64,000 nt of DNA, from assembly GCA_016710115.1 (NCBI GenBank), contig JADJLN010000002.1, positions 124,001 through 188,000 on the forward strand, read 5' to 3'. Shown one piece after another: positions 1 through 10,300 of the stretch. A program made the position numbers and the translations under genes. The stretch's first letter is position 1, and every line of letters begins with the position of its first letter. Source of the DNA: Saprospiraceae bacterium (GTDB lineage Bacteria > Bacteroidota > Bacteroidia > Chitinophagales > Saprospiraceae). The notes below the pieces were generated by a model. It made no database searches, was not told the DNA's origin, and worked only from the letters and a program-made list of their open reading frames with translations.

Positions 1-1558
1 TTTTCTCATTCTGCACCTGTTTTTCACAGTAGACAAGTGCCCGAACCAGGGCATGTTGTAGGTTATGGAGCGATCATTCACGGTCTTGGACTGAGCATGC
101 CCATGCCGACCTGTTTGGCTTTTATCAGCGAGCGCAATCGCCGTCGTGAGCTGGATGCATGGATTGTTTTTCCCTCGCGGTATCTGCCTGATGACAGGGC
201 TGAAACTGAACAGATCCGGGCACTCTACAACCATCTGGTCTTTGCCCTGAAGTAGCGAAGGTGTGGATCTGCTTGTCTTCAGCCAATTGTCCAAAACCTT
301 ACTGATGGAGGAGATGATCGATCTGGTCCGCATCGAACCAGCAGGGCAGTACAGCCGCCGCATCTGGTTCTTACTGGAATGGGTCAGTGGGATAGAATTG
401 GAAGTGCATTCGGATCTCGGGAAACGCAAATATGTAGAGGCACTGAACCGTAAGCAACAGTTCTGCCTTTCGAAAGGAACACCTTCACCCCGCCATAAGG
501 TTGTAAACAACATCCCGGGTGTCCCCGGGTTTTGTCCGTTGGTCTTCTGCTCTGCAAGAATGAAAGAGGCAATAGCCATCGCTCCGAAAGACTTTTGGCC
601 TAAGGTGTTTGGGGATATGCACCCTGATCTGATTAAACGATCAGCAGCTTTTCTGCTGCTCAATGATTCGAAAGCCTCATTCAGTATTGAAGGAGAAAAC
701 CCGAAAAGTCGGAGAGCCGCTTTATGGGGACAGGCTATCGGGCAGGCTGGAAAAAGACCGTTGAGCAAGGATGAATTTCTGAGGTTGCAACAATTGGTGA
801 TAGGGAGTGACCGGTTTGTCCGGTTTGGATTCCGGACGGAAGGCGGGTTTGTCGGTCTCCACGATCGAGAAACCGGCATGCCTGTTCCAGATCACATCTC
901 TGCGCGATGGGAGGATGTGGAGACGTTGATGAACAGTCTTGTGGAGACCTATCGATGCCAGAAGGACAATGGGTATCACGCGGTGCTGGCTGCTGCGGTT
1001 TTGGCCTTTGGATTCGTTTTCATTCATCCATTTATTGACGGGAATGGGCGGATACACCGGTACCTGTTTCATCACATACTGACAGAATATGAATTCAGTC
1101 CACCTGGTCTGGTTTTTCCAATCTCGGCATCCATCCTGGATCATCTGGATAGGTATCGTCGGCTGCTGGAAGGGCACTCCATTCCTTTGCTTGATTGGAT
1201 AGACTGGGAACAGACCGATGACAACAATCTCCGGGTATTGAACCAAACAGCGGATTATTACAAGTATTTTGATGCAACCCCCTTTGTCGAATTTCTGGTG
1301 GATTGTCTGGAAGACACAGTGAACCGGATCATACCGGAAGAGATCAGTTATCTGAAACAGTTTGATGCTTTTAAAACGGCCATTGATGACCAGTTCGATC
1401 TGCCGGATCGCCTGGTTGATCTCTTGTTCCGATTTCTGAACCAAAACGGGGGCAGATTTTCAAAAAGGGCTCTGGCAAAGGAGTTCTACGGGTTTGCTGA
1501 CAATGAGAAAGAGGACATTGAAGCCATTTTCTTGCGCATCCGGCAACAGGTCAACTGA
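1..1558 (+). CDS. Fic-domain protein (AMPylase/nucleotidylyl transferase), left-truncated and frameshifted
   Basis: Fic enzymes transfer a nucleotide monophosphate, usually AMP, from NTP to a hydroxyl of a target protein. The catalytic motif HPFIDGNGR followed by IHRYL is encoded at about 1024-1060. Upstream, SFSIEGE at about 680-700 fits the (S/T)xxxE(G/N) inhibitory helix found N-terminal to the Fic core, so the enzyme is probably self-inhibited. An N-terminal domain with GYGAIIHGLGL precedes it. The reading frame is open to the left edge; the start is GTG at 37 or lies just outside. One extra base near 253 breaks the frame: phase 1 reads up to ...VFALK and phase 2 resumes with SEGVDLLVFSQL, the usual continuation in this family. 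About 510 residues when repaired. Function class is secure; the target is unknown. Confidence 0.85.
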
Positions 1559-1572
1559 ACCTTGCTTCAGGA

Positions 1573-1811
1573 ATGGCGAACTTTTAATTTCAGACCAGCT
1601 CCACATGTACTTGGGCACCCACAAGTGCGAACGTTTCCAATTGGTCTTTTTTGACTCGCAGGAAAAACATCTTGGCCCCGCATTCAAGGGCATACTGGAT
1701 CCGGCCCGACACGAGTTTGAATGGAGGGTCGGCGACCTGCCATCGGGTACATACTTCCTTCGACTGCAGAATCGCGGCGAGTTTGTCGTGGAGCAGATGG
1801 TGGTGAAGTGA
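1573..1811 (+). pseudogene. Remnant of a T9SS type A C-terminal sorting domain (copy 1)
   Basis: Phase 3 encodes a stretch running from ELLISDQLHMYLG to the end LPSGTYFLRLQNRGEF...VVK, which has the beta-strand pattern and terminal Gly-x-Tyr-x-L...K of the sorting domain that sends proteins through the type IX secretion system. No start codon and no passenger domain precede it, and it begins within a few bases of the Fic stop codon. It is best read as the stranded 3' end of a lost secreted protein. The last ~70 bp are nearly identical to copy 2 at 3475-3546. Confidence 0.6.
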
Positions 1812-1975
1812 AAGGGAATACCCTCTCGCCGGGAAGTATGAGAAATCCGGGAAAGGATGTTCGTTTTTCTCTGGTTTTTTCGTGGTTATTCGTTGGATTT
1901 GATCGTCAGCTCTTCTTCGAACCGGATAAGGTGGAATCGATGAACGTGATTGTGCATCAATGAAGTGCTAGGAGC
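1677..1975 (+). repeat. Direct repeat, left copy, flanking the AbiE-like TA island
   Basis: From about 1677 to 1975 the sequence aligns without large gaps to 3412-3705. The closest part, 1738-1808, matches 3472-3542 almost base for base; the downstream noncoding part (about 1809-1960) still matches well, with scattered substitutions. The repeat therefore covers both the end of the sorting-domain remnant and its 3' flank. Confidence 0.8.
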
Positions 1976-1992
1976 ATTGGATCCCCCCGAAT

Positions 1993-2679
1993 TTATCTGA
2001 GTATTGATCGAATAGATTCCTGGATTCGTTGATATCTGATGGATCGTGATTCAAAATAGAGATGCGCCTGGACAGCTTCCTGGTAAATTGGATCATCAGT
2101 CATCTTGATCAGTTGTCCATTTAAAAATGGTTTGACATTCTCCGGGGAGTCCCTTAATGCTGTGATGATGTCGGTCTGATTGTCCAGTATATATACGATG
2201 TCTTCAAAGTCCTGGCTTGTGCGAGGGTCTGATGCGCCTCTGGATAGGAATGCAGCAAATTTTGATGCTAAGAAATAGGGTAAGGGCATGATGTGAATTG
2301 AAAACCCACCCAGGTTCAGGAGATGTCGAGCATTATACCTTGGACCAAACCAGGGATTTGCAGGTGCCCATCCAATCTCTTTAGTATTCATCACATCAAG
2401 GAGAATATCCTGGAATCTGAATCGGCATATCACCTTATCTTCAGCTGACTGGATAAACCCCCTATCAACGAGTTTTTGTCGAAGAGTTTCAAGCTCGCCG
2501 GCAGTGGCTAATGATACAGAAATGTCGATATCCTTTGTTGGCCGGACATCATCAGCAGCCGGGTCATTGATATACAGACTGACAACCGCCCCTCCAACAT
2601 AAACAACCTCATTGTTCAATTCGCCAAGACCTTCAGCTATACGACGAATCACCTCCCTGTTGATGATCGTATTCTTCAC
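1993..2679 (-). CDS. Nucleotidyltransferase toxin, AbiEii/MNT-like
   Basis: Encodes about 228 residues of the nucleotidyltransferase fold. The signature is YVGGAVVSLY followed about 15 residues later by PTKDIDI, that is GG...DxD, which binds metal and NTP. AbiEii-type toxins of type IV toxin-antitoxin systems use this fold to modify tRNA or other substrates; the substrate here is unknown. I chose GTG at 2679 because its GTGA overlaps the antitoxin stop codon by four bases, a classic coupled start, and it gives MKNTIINREVIRRIAEGL. A longer reading from 2763 would sit inside the antitoxin gene. The pair is read leftwards, against its neighbours. Confidence 0.75.
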   Translation of the reverse strand: MKNTIINREVIRRIAEGLGELNNEVVYVGGAVVSLYINDPAADDVRPTKDIDISVSLATAGELETLRQKLVDRGFIQSAEDKVICRFRFQDILLDVMNTKEIGWAPANPWFGPRYNARHLLNLGGFSIHIMPLPYFLASKFAAFLSRGASDPRTSQDFEDIVYILDNQTDIITALRDSPENVKPFLNGQLIKMTDDPIYQEAVQAHLYFESRSIRYQRIQESIRSILR

Positions 2680-3194
2680 GTGATTCGATTTTCCAAATGT
2701 TGGAGAGCCATGTTCCTTTCCCTGGTGCGGCCAACACGCAATGTATCTACCAAAGCGAGCCATTCGTGAAATTCAGGGTCAACCATAGCCACTTGAGGGA
2801 TGGTTGGATATAGAGGAGGTATCCCCTGTCCCCGGACCTGCCCTTTTGCCCACGGCCAAACATAGACATCATTAGCGTTCACGAATTCTTCTATAAGTGG
2901 ACGCGCCGAATGAGCTGTAGGTACTCCTCTTGAAGTTGAACCTGGTCTGGCAGGATAAATGACGGCTATCCCAAATCGCAACAAGTCCATGAACAAACCT
3001 TTCATGACGACCTGCTCTGTTCTGCCTAAGAGTCCGGCATAGCTGGATCTAGCCAGAGACTGACTGATTTCGCTTTGACTCATGAATAAATCTCTAGCTA
3101 AAGCTGTCTGGGTCATTGGGGGTTCTCCTTCCTTCAGGATTCGTAAGAGAATCAAGACATCCTGAGGTTTCAATTGAGGTATAGCGTTTTTCAT
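2676..3194 (-). CDS. Winged-helix antitoxin/transcriptional regulator paired with the nucleotidyltransferase
   Basis: A 172-residue protein. Residues about 10-60 read as a MarR-like winged helix (LKPQDVLILLRILKEGEP... TQTALARDLFMSQSEISQSL), with the recognition helix around SQSEISQSL. The rest has no recognised domain. It lies upstream of, and is translationally coupled to, the nucleotidyltransferase gene, the order of AbiE systems, so it is inferred to be the antitoxin and autorepressor. Two TATCGCGATA palindromes lie just upstream of its start and are likely its operators. Start ATG at 3194. Confidence 0.65.
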   Translation of the reverse strand: MKNAIPQLKPQDVLILLRILKEGEPPMTQTALARDLFMSQSEISQSLARSSYAGLLGRTEQVVMKGLFMDLLRFGIAVIYPARPGSTSRGVPTAHSARPLIEEFVNANDVYVWPWAKGQVRGQGIPPLYPTIPQVAMVDPEFHEWLALVDTLRVGRTRERNMALQHLENRIT

Positions 3195-3202
3195 AGATAT
3201 CG

Positions 3203-3282
3203 TGTATCGCGATATGCAATATTATGCATTAATGTATTTATTATCAAGTAATTTAAAAAAATTTATTACGTATCGCGATACG
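3203..3282 (-). promoter_or_regulatory. Twin palindromic operators upstream of the TA operon
   Basis: The 10-bp palindrome TATCGCGATA occurs at 3205-3214 and again at 3271-3280, where it extends to the perfect 14-bp palindrome CGTATCGCGATACG at 3269-3282. Both are followed by a GCAAT. The centres are 66 bp apart, about six helical turns, with a very AT-rich stretch between them. Position immediately upstream of the antitoxin start fits cooperative autorepression; binding itself is inference. Confidence 0.6.
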
Positions 3283-3351
3283 CAATAGCGTGCAATGAGA
3301 AGAAGCAATCGGGATGGCTCCTCCCGGTTCATTGAGTCGCCGAAAGAGTGA

Positions 3352-3546
3352 ATCGACCAGAAGCTTCTTTCCTATGCGAGCCCGAATCAGAAAATTTCTA
3401 AGCTGGTCGGTCTGTCCTTAGAAGGTATTCTGGATGCCAATTGCCACGAATTTGAATGGCAGGTGGACAGTCTGCCATCGGGTACATACTTCCTTCGACT
3501 GCAGAATCGCGGCGAGTTTGTCGTGGAGCAGATGGTGGTGAAGTAA
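3352..3546 (+). pseudogene. Remnant of a T9SS sorting domain (copy 2)
   Basis: After a stop at 3349-3351 the frame reads a ~64-residue segment ending in the same LPSGTYFLRLQNRGEF...VVK tail as copy 1. The N-terminal half (DQKLLSYASPNQKISKL) differs from copy 1, so the two remnants come from different proteins that share the final part, or copy 2 has diverged. No start codon or passenger domain is visible. Confidence 0.55.
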
Positions 3547-3705
3547 CCGGGAATCCCCTCTCGCCAGGAAGTATGAGAAATCCGGTAAAGGATGTTCATT
3601 TTTCTCTGATTTTTTCCTGGTTATTCGTTGGATTTGATCGTCAGCTCTTCTTCGAACCGGGCCAGGTTGAATCAGTAAACGTGGTGGTGGTGTAGCATTG
3701 AGGAG
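3412..3705 (+). repeat. Direct repeat, right copy, flanking the AbiE-like TA island
   Basis: Right partner of the repeat at 1677-1975, in the same orientation. The repeat pair encloses the toxin, antitoxin and operators with little else. The offset between copies is about 1,734 bp. Confidence 0.8.
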
Positions 3706-4398
3706 CGTGGCGATGAAGTGGTCGAGTGGTAGCACCTTGGTTATTCCGGATCATCTTAGATCCCTTCAGCACATATAAATCCGGATATCTTCCCGTGTGC
3801 GCTCCCTTTGATGAAGCAGCATCCGTATTCACGGCAGGCCGTTCCCGGGTCTTTTCGGAACTCGGATCGCTGATAAATGCCTTCCAGCCTGACCCTTTTC
3901 GACCCCTGCTTTTTCCAGTCAGTTCAGGAAAAGGCCGGAGCAATGAACCGGCAATCGGCAGGTATCGCTTGAAACCAGCGTAAGTCTTGGAGATTCAGCG
4001 TTTCATGTCATACGACAAGGGCGAAATATTTCAGCCAGTTCGTTCCATTTCTCTTTAAATTCACATATCTTTAACAGTCTTTGCAACCTGTGTTTTACAC
4101 AGAGCAATGGGTTATGTTGGCGAATCATCTCAGTCATTTTCTGAATCTGCAAAGGATTCAGCACTGTTGGAGTGCCTTGCTGGCATTTGTCATTGCATGC
4201 TGGACCTCTCTGTCTGCTGCCTTCGGGCAGCGGGTACAGCATTCTTCGGGTCTTGCCTGACAAGGGAATCCTTGTCAGAATCAACATCACCTGACCAAGC
4301 CGATCATAAGCCTGCCTGGCCGGATGCCAGTAGCGGGCGGTTGTTTGGCGTTTATTTGTATTAGTCTATCCGGTATCTACTTCCAACATTGACCACCT
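3706..4398 (+). other. Intergenic stretch with no confident gene
   Basis: I find no ORF with family resemblance. ATG at about 4114 opens a 48-codon frame that resembles a signal peptide (HCWSALLAFVIACWTSLSAA) and ends at 4259, perhaps the start of a broken secreted protein. A perfect 9-bp hairpin, CTGACAAGG with its complement around a GAAT loop, lies at 4257-4278 without a following T run. The promoter of the giant adhesin gene should be in the last 100 bp but I see no clear TTTG/TAnnTTTG pair. Confidence 0.4.
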
Positions 4399-7300
4399 AT
4401 GCGCAGACTGTTTACGCTGTTTCCGGTACTGTTCTTTTTCCTGGCTCCGGTATTGGCCCAGCCGCCCGCACCGTGTACCAACGGAACACAGAATACCTGT
4501 AAATGCAGTACTTCCCCTATCCTCTGTTCGATTGAAGATCTGGATGGATATACCTATTCCATGACCACCTTCCTGCATCCCACAGATGGGCCATATAAAA
4601 GTGGCGGGGGAACTCAATATATGTGCCCGGGTTCAACTGGTACGACGTCCCATAACCCGACCTGGTTTCGGTTTCCAGCCTGGTGCGATGAGCTGGAATT
4701 GGAAGTGTGTTATACCAACTGTGTCGATGGACCGGCATGTTTCGGAGGGGGCGACTTTGGCATCCAGGCTGCAGTCTATTCAGATTGTTTCGGTTGCCCG
4801 GACAACCCGCCCTGCACCGGGCCCAGCTGGGAGCAGACCAGTTTCTCACCTCCGCCATACACCTTTGCTGTTGGCTGCGATACAGATGTACCTGGCTGTG
4901 TCAACAACAGCTGCCGCAACGTATTGATGACAGGTTTGACTCTGGGTCACATCTATTATTTCCTGGTGGATGGATGCTGCGGATCCGCGTGTAATATCGA
5001 AATAAACGTCATTGGATCCTGTGGTGTGCCGGAGGTTCAACCAGTCGAAGATATCACCGGTCCAACATATATCTGCGCAGGTGGTGACGCTGTCACCTAT
5101 ACCGTCGAACGTCCGGAAGGAGCAACCTGGTTACACTGGTATCTTGATGGTGTTCTGATCAAGGAAGGAGTCGCCAATGCGACGAACAAAAACTGGTTGA
5201 CAACCTGGACAACACCGGGCACATATGAAGTTTGCGTGGATGCGTCCAACCCGCCTTGTCTGCCGGTAACAGAAGACCCTGAACCCTATTGCATTACAGT
5301 GGTCGTCTATGACATCACACCCGAAGATCCACCTCCAGGCATCGTTTGCCCGGGCGAAACCTGGTCATACAACAATAGCAACTTTGGCCCGGGAAGTTAT
5401 AATTTCAATTACCCTAATGCAGACGGATGCGACAGTATGGTCACCCTGGTGGTCATCGAAGATCAGGTAGAAGAAGTCGACCTGGGCACATTCGAATTAT
5501 GCGAGGGAGAATCCGTTGATGTCGGAGGCAATTCTTACAATATGCCGGGGATGTATGACATCACCATTTCCCAACAGGAGGAACCGTTCTGCGACAGTAT
5601 TCTTACGTTTGAAGTTGTTGTCTATGACGCTGACGCAGGCACACTGGATGTTGATCCTCACCGCTTTGTCCGGAGGATACAGCCGCACTGACCGTCACTG
5701 GCTTTAACAATGATCCCGATAATGAACAGTATATCGTGATCGTCAACAGTGCTGGTGTAGTTGTCGAAGTGATCACCGGGGCAACCGGTGAATTTACTCA
5801 TGATGAATGTGCGGAATTCACCGTGTACAGCCTGAACTTCCATCCGTTGGGCGGGAATGTCGCGCCGACAATCGGGAGTGATTTTACGACCTATGACTGT
5901 AGCAGTGGTTGTTGCGACATCGTCGAAGAACCGCTGGTATTTGAAGATGATGAAGAACCGACGTTCCCGAACCCGCCGGACGATTCGACCCTTGCCTGTA
6001 TCTGGTTGCTCAACCCCATGCTCCCGCTTCAATATGAGGATAACTGTATCGCATCCGGCACCGTGGTCGGTGTAGAAACTGGCTCTGCCAACCTGTGACG
6101 GAGGAACCATCACACGCACCTGGACCATCACCGACCTGTGTGACAATACAGCGACACACACCCAAACGATAACTGTAGAAGGTTTGGCTCCATTTGAATT
6201 TGTCAATCCTCCAGACGATGAAACGATCATCTGCGACTCGATCCCAACAACCCATCCCAACCTGCAAGTCACCAACAATTCTTCAGGTCCCTGTGATCTG
6301 ACCTACACCGTGACTCCTGTTGTAACGGGTTCAGCCAACCTGTGCGGTGGCGAGATCACACGCACCTGGACGTATACCGATACCTGTATGCGAACCATCG
6401 AACATGTGCAGGTGATCACAGTGGAACCAACAGATCTGCCGGAATGGGAAAATCCACCAGCGAACATCACCGTTTCCTGTGACTCCGTACCATCCGGACC
6501 GGTTGACCTGGTCATCAGCAACGGATTGACAGGTGATTGCGGAATCAGCGATACAATCGCTGGTCAGACCTTTGGTACGTATGATCTCTGCGGTGGTGAA
6601 TTGATCTACGTTTGGGACTATACAGATCCCTGCGGCACATCCTTCAATTACCAGCAAGTCGTTACTGTGAATGAAGTCGATGAAGCTGATTGGGTGGATG
6701 CACCACCGGATATCACCGTGAGTTGTGACTCCATTCCGACTTCCCATCCGAGTCTCGACTATGAAAACGGGTACATGGCTGGTTGTGAGATCTCCGGGAC
6801 AGCTGTGCCTACTACCACCGGATCTGCTGATCTGTGTGGCGGTATGATTACGAATGTATGGACGTTCACAGATGCCTGTGGTCGAACCAAGACCCACACC
6901 CAGGTCATCACGGCAACACCGGTGGATGAAGCTGTCTTTGATACCCTGCCACCGAGCATGACCATCACCTGTGATGAGATCCCGACAGCTCTTTTTGACC
7001 TGAGCTATACTAATGGAGAAAGTGGTGCATGCCAGATCTCCGGATCGGTGACGCCCATCCAAACCGGTACAGCCGATCTGTGTGGTGGCGTTATTACCTA
7101 TGACTGGGAATTCACAGATGTGTGTGGACGAACGACAAACCATCAACAGGTCCTGACTGTCACTCCGGTCCCCCAAGCCACATTCGATACGCTGCCACCG
7201 AGCATGACCATCACCTGTGATGAGATCCCGACAGCTCTTTTTGATCTGAACTATGATAACGGAGAAAGTGGAGCCTGCCAGATTTCCGGTACGGTAACAC

Positions 7301-10300
7301 CCACCCAAACCGGCTCTGCCGATCTCTGTGGTGGTGTGATCACGTATGAATGGGAATTCACGGATGTCTGCGGTCGAACAACAACACATACGCAGGTATT
7401 GACGGTGACCCCTGTTCCGGAAGCGGTCTTTGATACACTTCCGCAAAGCAAGACGATCACCTGTGTCGAGATCCCGACGACCACGCTGGATCTGAACTAC
7501 GACAATGGCGAAAGTGGTGCCTGCCAGATATCGGGTACGGTAGCTCCCGTTGTCACCGGATCGGCTGATCTCTGTGGTGGTTCGATCACCTATACCTGGT
7601 CATTTACAGACGTCTGCGGTCGTACAAAAACGCATACCCAGACCCTGACAGTGACGCCTGTTCCGGAGGCAGTCTTTGATACGCTACCGCAAAGCAAGAC
7701 GATCACCTGTGCCGAGATCCCGACGACTACGCTGGATCTGAACTACGACAATGGCGAAAGTGGTGCCTGCCAGATATCGGGCACAGTATCTCCCGTTGTC
7801 ACTGGCTCGGCTGATCTCTGTGGTGGTTCGATCACCTATACATGGTCGTTTACAGACGTCTGCGGCCGCACAAAAACGCATACCCAAACCCTGACTGTGA
7901 CACCCGTGCCTGTCGCCGTTTACGACTCACTGCCACCGAGTATGACCGTGGATTGTGCCAACATCCCGACTGCTGCACCAACGCTCAATTATGATAATGG
8001 CGAAAGTGGCGCCTGCGCGATTACCGGTTCCGTGGCACCAGTAACAACTGGAATGGCCGACCTCTGCGGAGGAACCATCACGAATACATGGGCATTTACG
8101 GATGCCTGTGGCCGAGTGGTGAGTCATGTCCAGACCATTACAGTCACCCCGGTACCGGAAGCGGTATTTGATACACTGCCAGCCAGCCAGACCATTACCT
8201 GTGCACAGATCCCTGCTTCTCCGCTGAACATTGATTACACCAATGGACTGACCGGAGCCTGCCTGATCTCCGGAACAGCCGTGCCGACTGTGACTGGTTC
8301 GGCCGACCTGTGTGGCGGAGCGATCACCTATACCTGGACGTTTACAGATGCCTGTAGCCGGACCAAAACACATACACAAACACTGACAGTGACACCCGTA
8401 CCTGTCGGTGTATTTGATTCACTGCCACCAAGTATGACCGTGGATTGTGCGAATATTCCAACAGCCGCACCCACCCTCAACTATGATAACGGGGAAAGTG
8501 GCGCCTGTGCGATCGCGGGATCCGTGGCGCCCGTTACATCCGGTACTGCGAACCTCTGTGGTGGTGTCATCACCAATACCTGGATGTTCACAGATGTTTG
8601 CGGACGTGCGACAACCCATGTGCAAACCATCACTGTAACCCCCGTCCCGGAAGCTGTCTTTGATACGCTTCCACAAAGCAAGACCATTACGTGTGCTGAA
8701 ATTCCAACCACACCACTGGATATTGATTACAGCAACGGATTGTCCGGTGCCTGTCTGATTTCCGGAACTGCTACCCCTACCGTCACTGGATCTGCAAACC
8801 TGTGTGGTGGTGCCATCACGTATACTGGACATTTACGGATGCCTGTAACCGCACAAAGACACATACACAGACATTGACTGTCACACCCGTCCCGGTTGGA
8901 GTATTTGATTCTTTACCACCGAATATGACCGTGGATTGTGCAGATATTCCCACTTCCGCTCCAAACCTCAATTATGATAATGGGGAAAGTGGTGCATGTG
9001 CCATTGCCGGAACGGTTGCGCCTGTGATCACGGGGTCTGCGAATCTCTGCGGTGGAACCATCACAAATACCTGGACATTCACCGATGTGTGCGGTCGTGT
9101 GACCACTCATGTCCAGACGATCAATGTGACTCCTGTTCCCGAGGCCAACTTTGATTCTCTGCCACCTAGTCTGACAATCACCTGTGCAGAGATTCCGACT
9201 ACTGCTCCTAATCTCAGTTTCACCAATGGTCTGACCGGGGCATGCCTCATAGCTGGTAACGTAACGCCGACCATTACCGGATCAGCCGATCTGTGCGGTG
9301 GTGCGATCACCCACACCTGGTCATTTACAGATGCGTGCGGCAGGACGAAAACCCATGTCCGCACCTTAACGGTCATCCCCGTGCCCGAAGCGGATTGGGT
9401 CAATGCGCCTCCGACTGCCATTACCGTGGATTGCTACAATATCCCGACTTCTGCACCCCCTCTCCAATATACCAATGGTCTGACCGGATCATGTCTGATC
9501 TCCGGAACAGTCATACCCGTCATGACTGGAAGTGCAAATGAGTGCAGTGGTACGATTACGTTTACCTGGACCTTCACCGATCCATGTAACCGAATCAAAA
9601 CACACATTCAGACAGTCACCGTCACACCGACGCCGCCAGCCGCATTTGTCAATCCACCGGCCAGCATTGTCGTGGATTGTTACAATATTCCAACAGGACC
9701 TCCGGCCCTGCAGTATACAAATGGAGAAACCGGTAATTGCGGAATTACCGGCACAGTTGCCGGAACCCAAACGGGTTCTGCCAATATGTGCGGTGGAGTG
9801 ATCCAGTATGCCTGGACATTCACCGATCAGTGTGGCCGGAATATCCAGCATTTCCAGACCATTACAGTGACACCCACCCCCGCAGCACAATTTGTCAATC
9901 CGCCACCGGGCTTTCTGGTGATCGAATGTGATGAGATTCCTTCAGGTGCTCCCGACCTGCAATACACCAATGGGGAAACCGGATCTTGTGAAATTACAGG
10001 GACGGTGTCACCTGTGATCACCGGTTCGGCAGGACTCTGCGGAGGTACGATTAACTATACCTGGACCTTTACGGACCAATGCGGACGTATTATCCAGCAC
10101 GTTCAGACCCTTGTTGTCAACCCGGCTCCGGAAGGCGACTTCCAAAATCCACCGGCATCGATCACAGTTGATTGTGCCAATATCCCCGGTTCCGCTCCTG
10201 CACTGACATTTACCAATGGCCTTGGTGGAAACTGCGGAATATTCAGCTCGGTTCCTGCCCAATTGATCGGGTTCCCGGATCCATGTGGAAGCCAATATTC

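Noticed and set aside
4257..4278. Rho-independent terminator
   Set aside because: Perfect 9-bp stem, but no T run on either side and no gene ending nearby.
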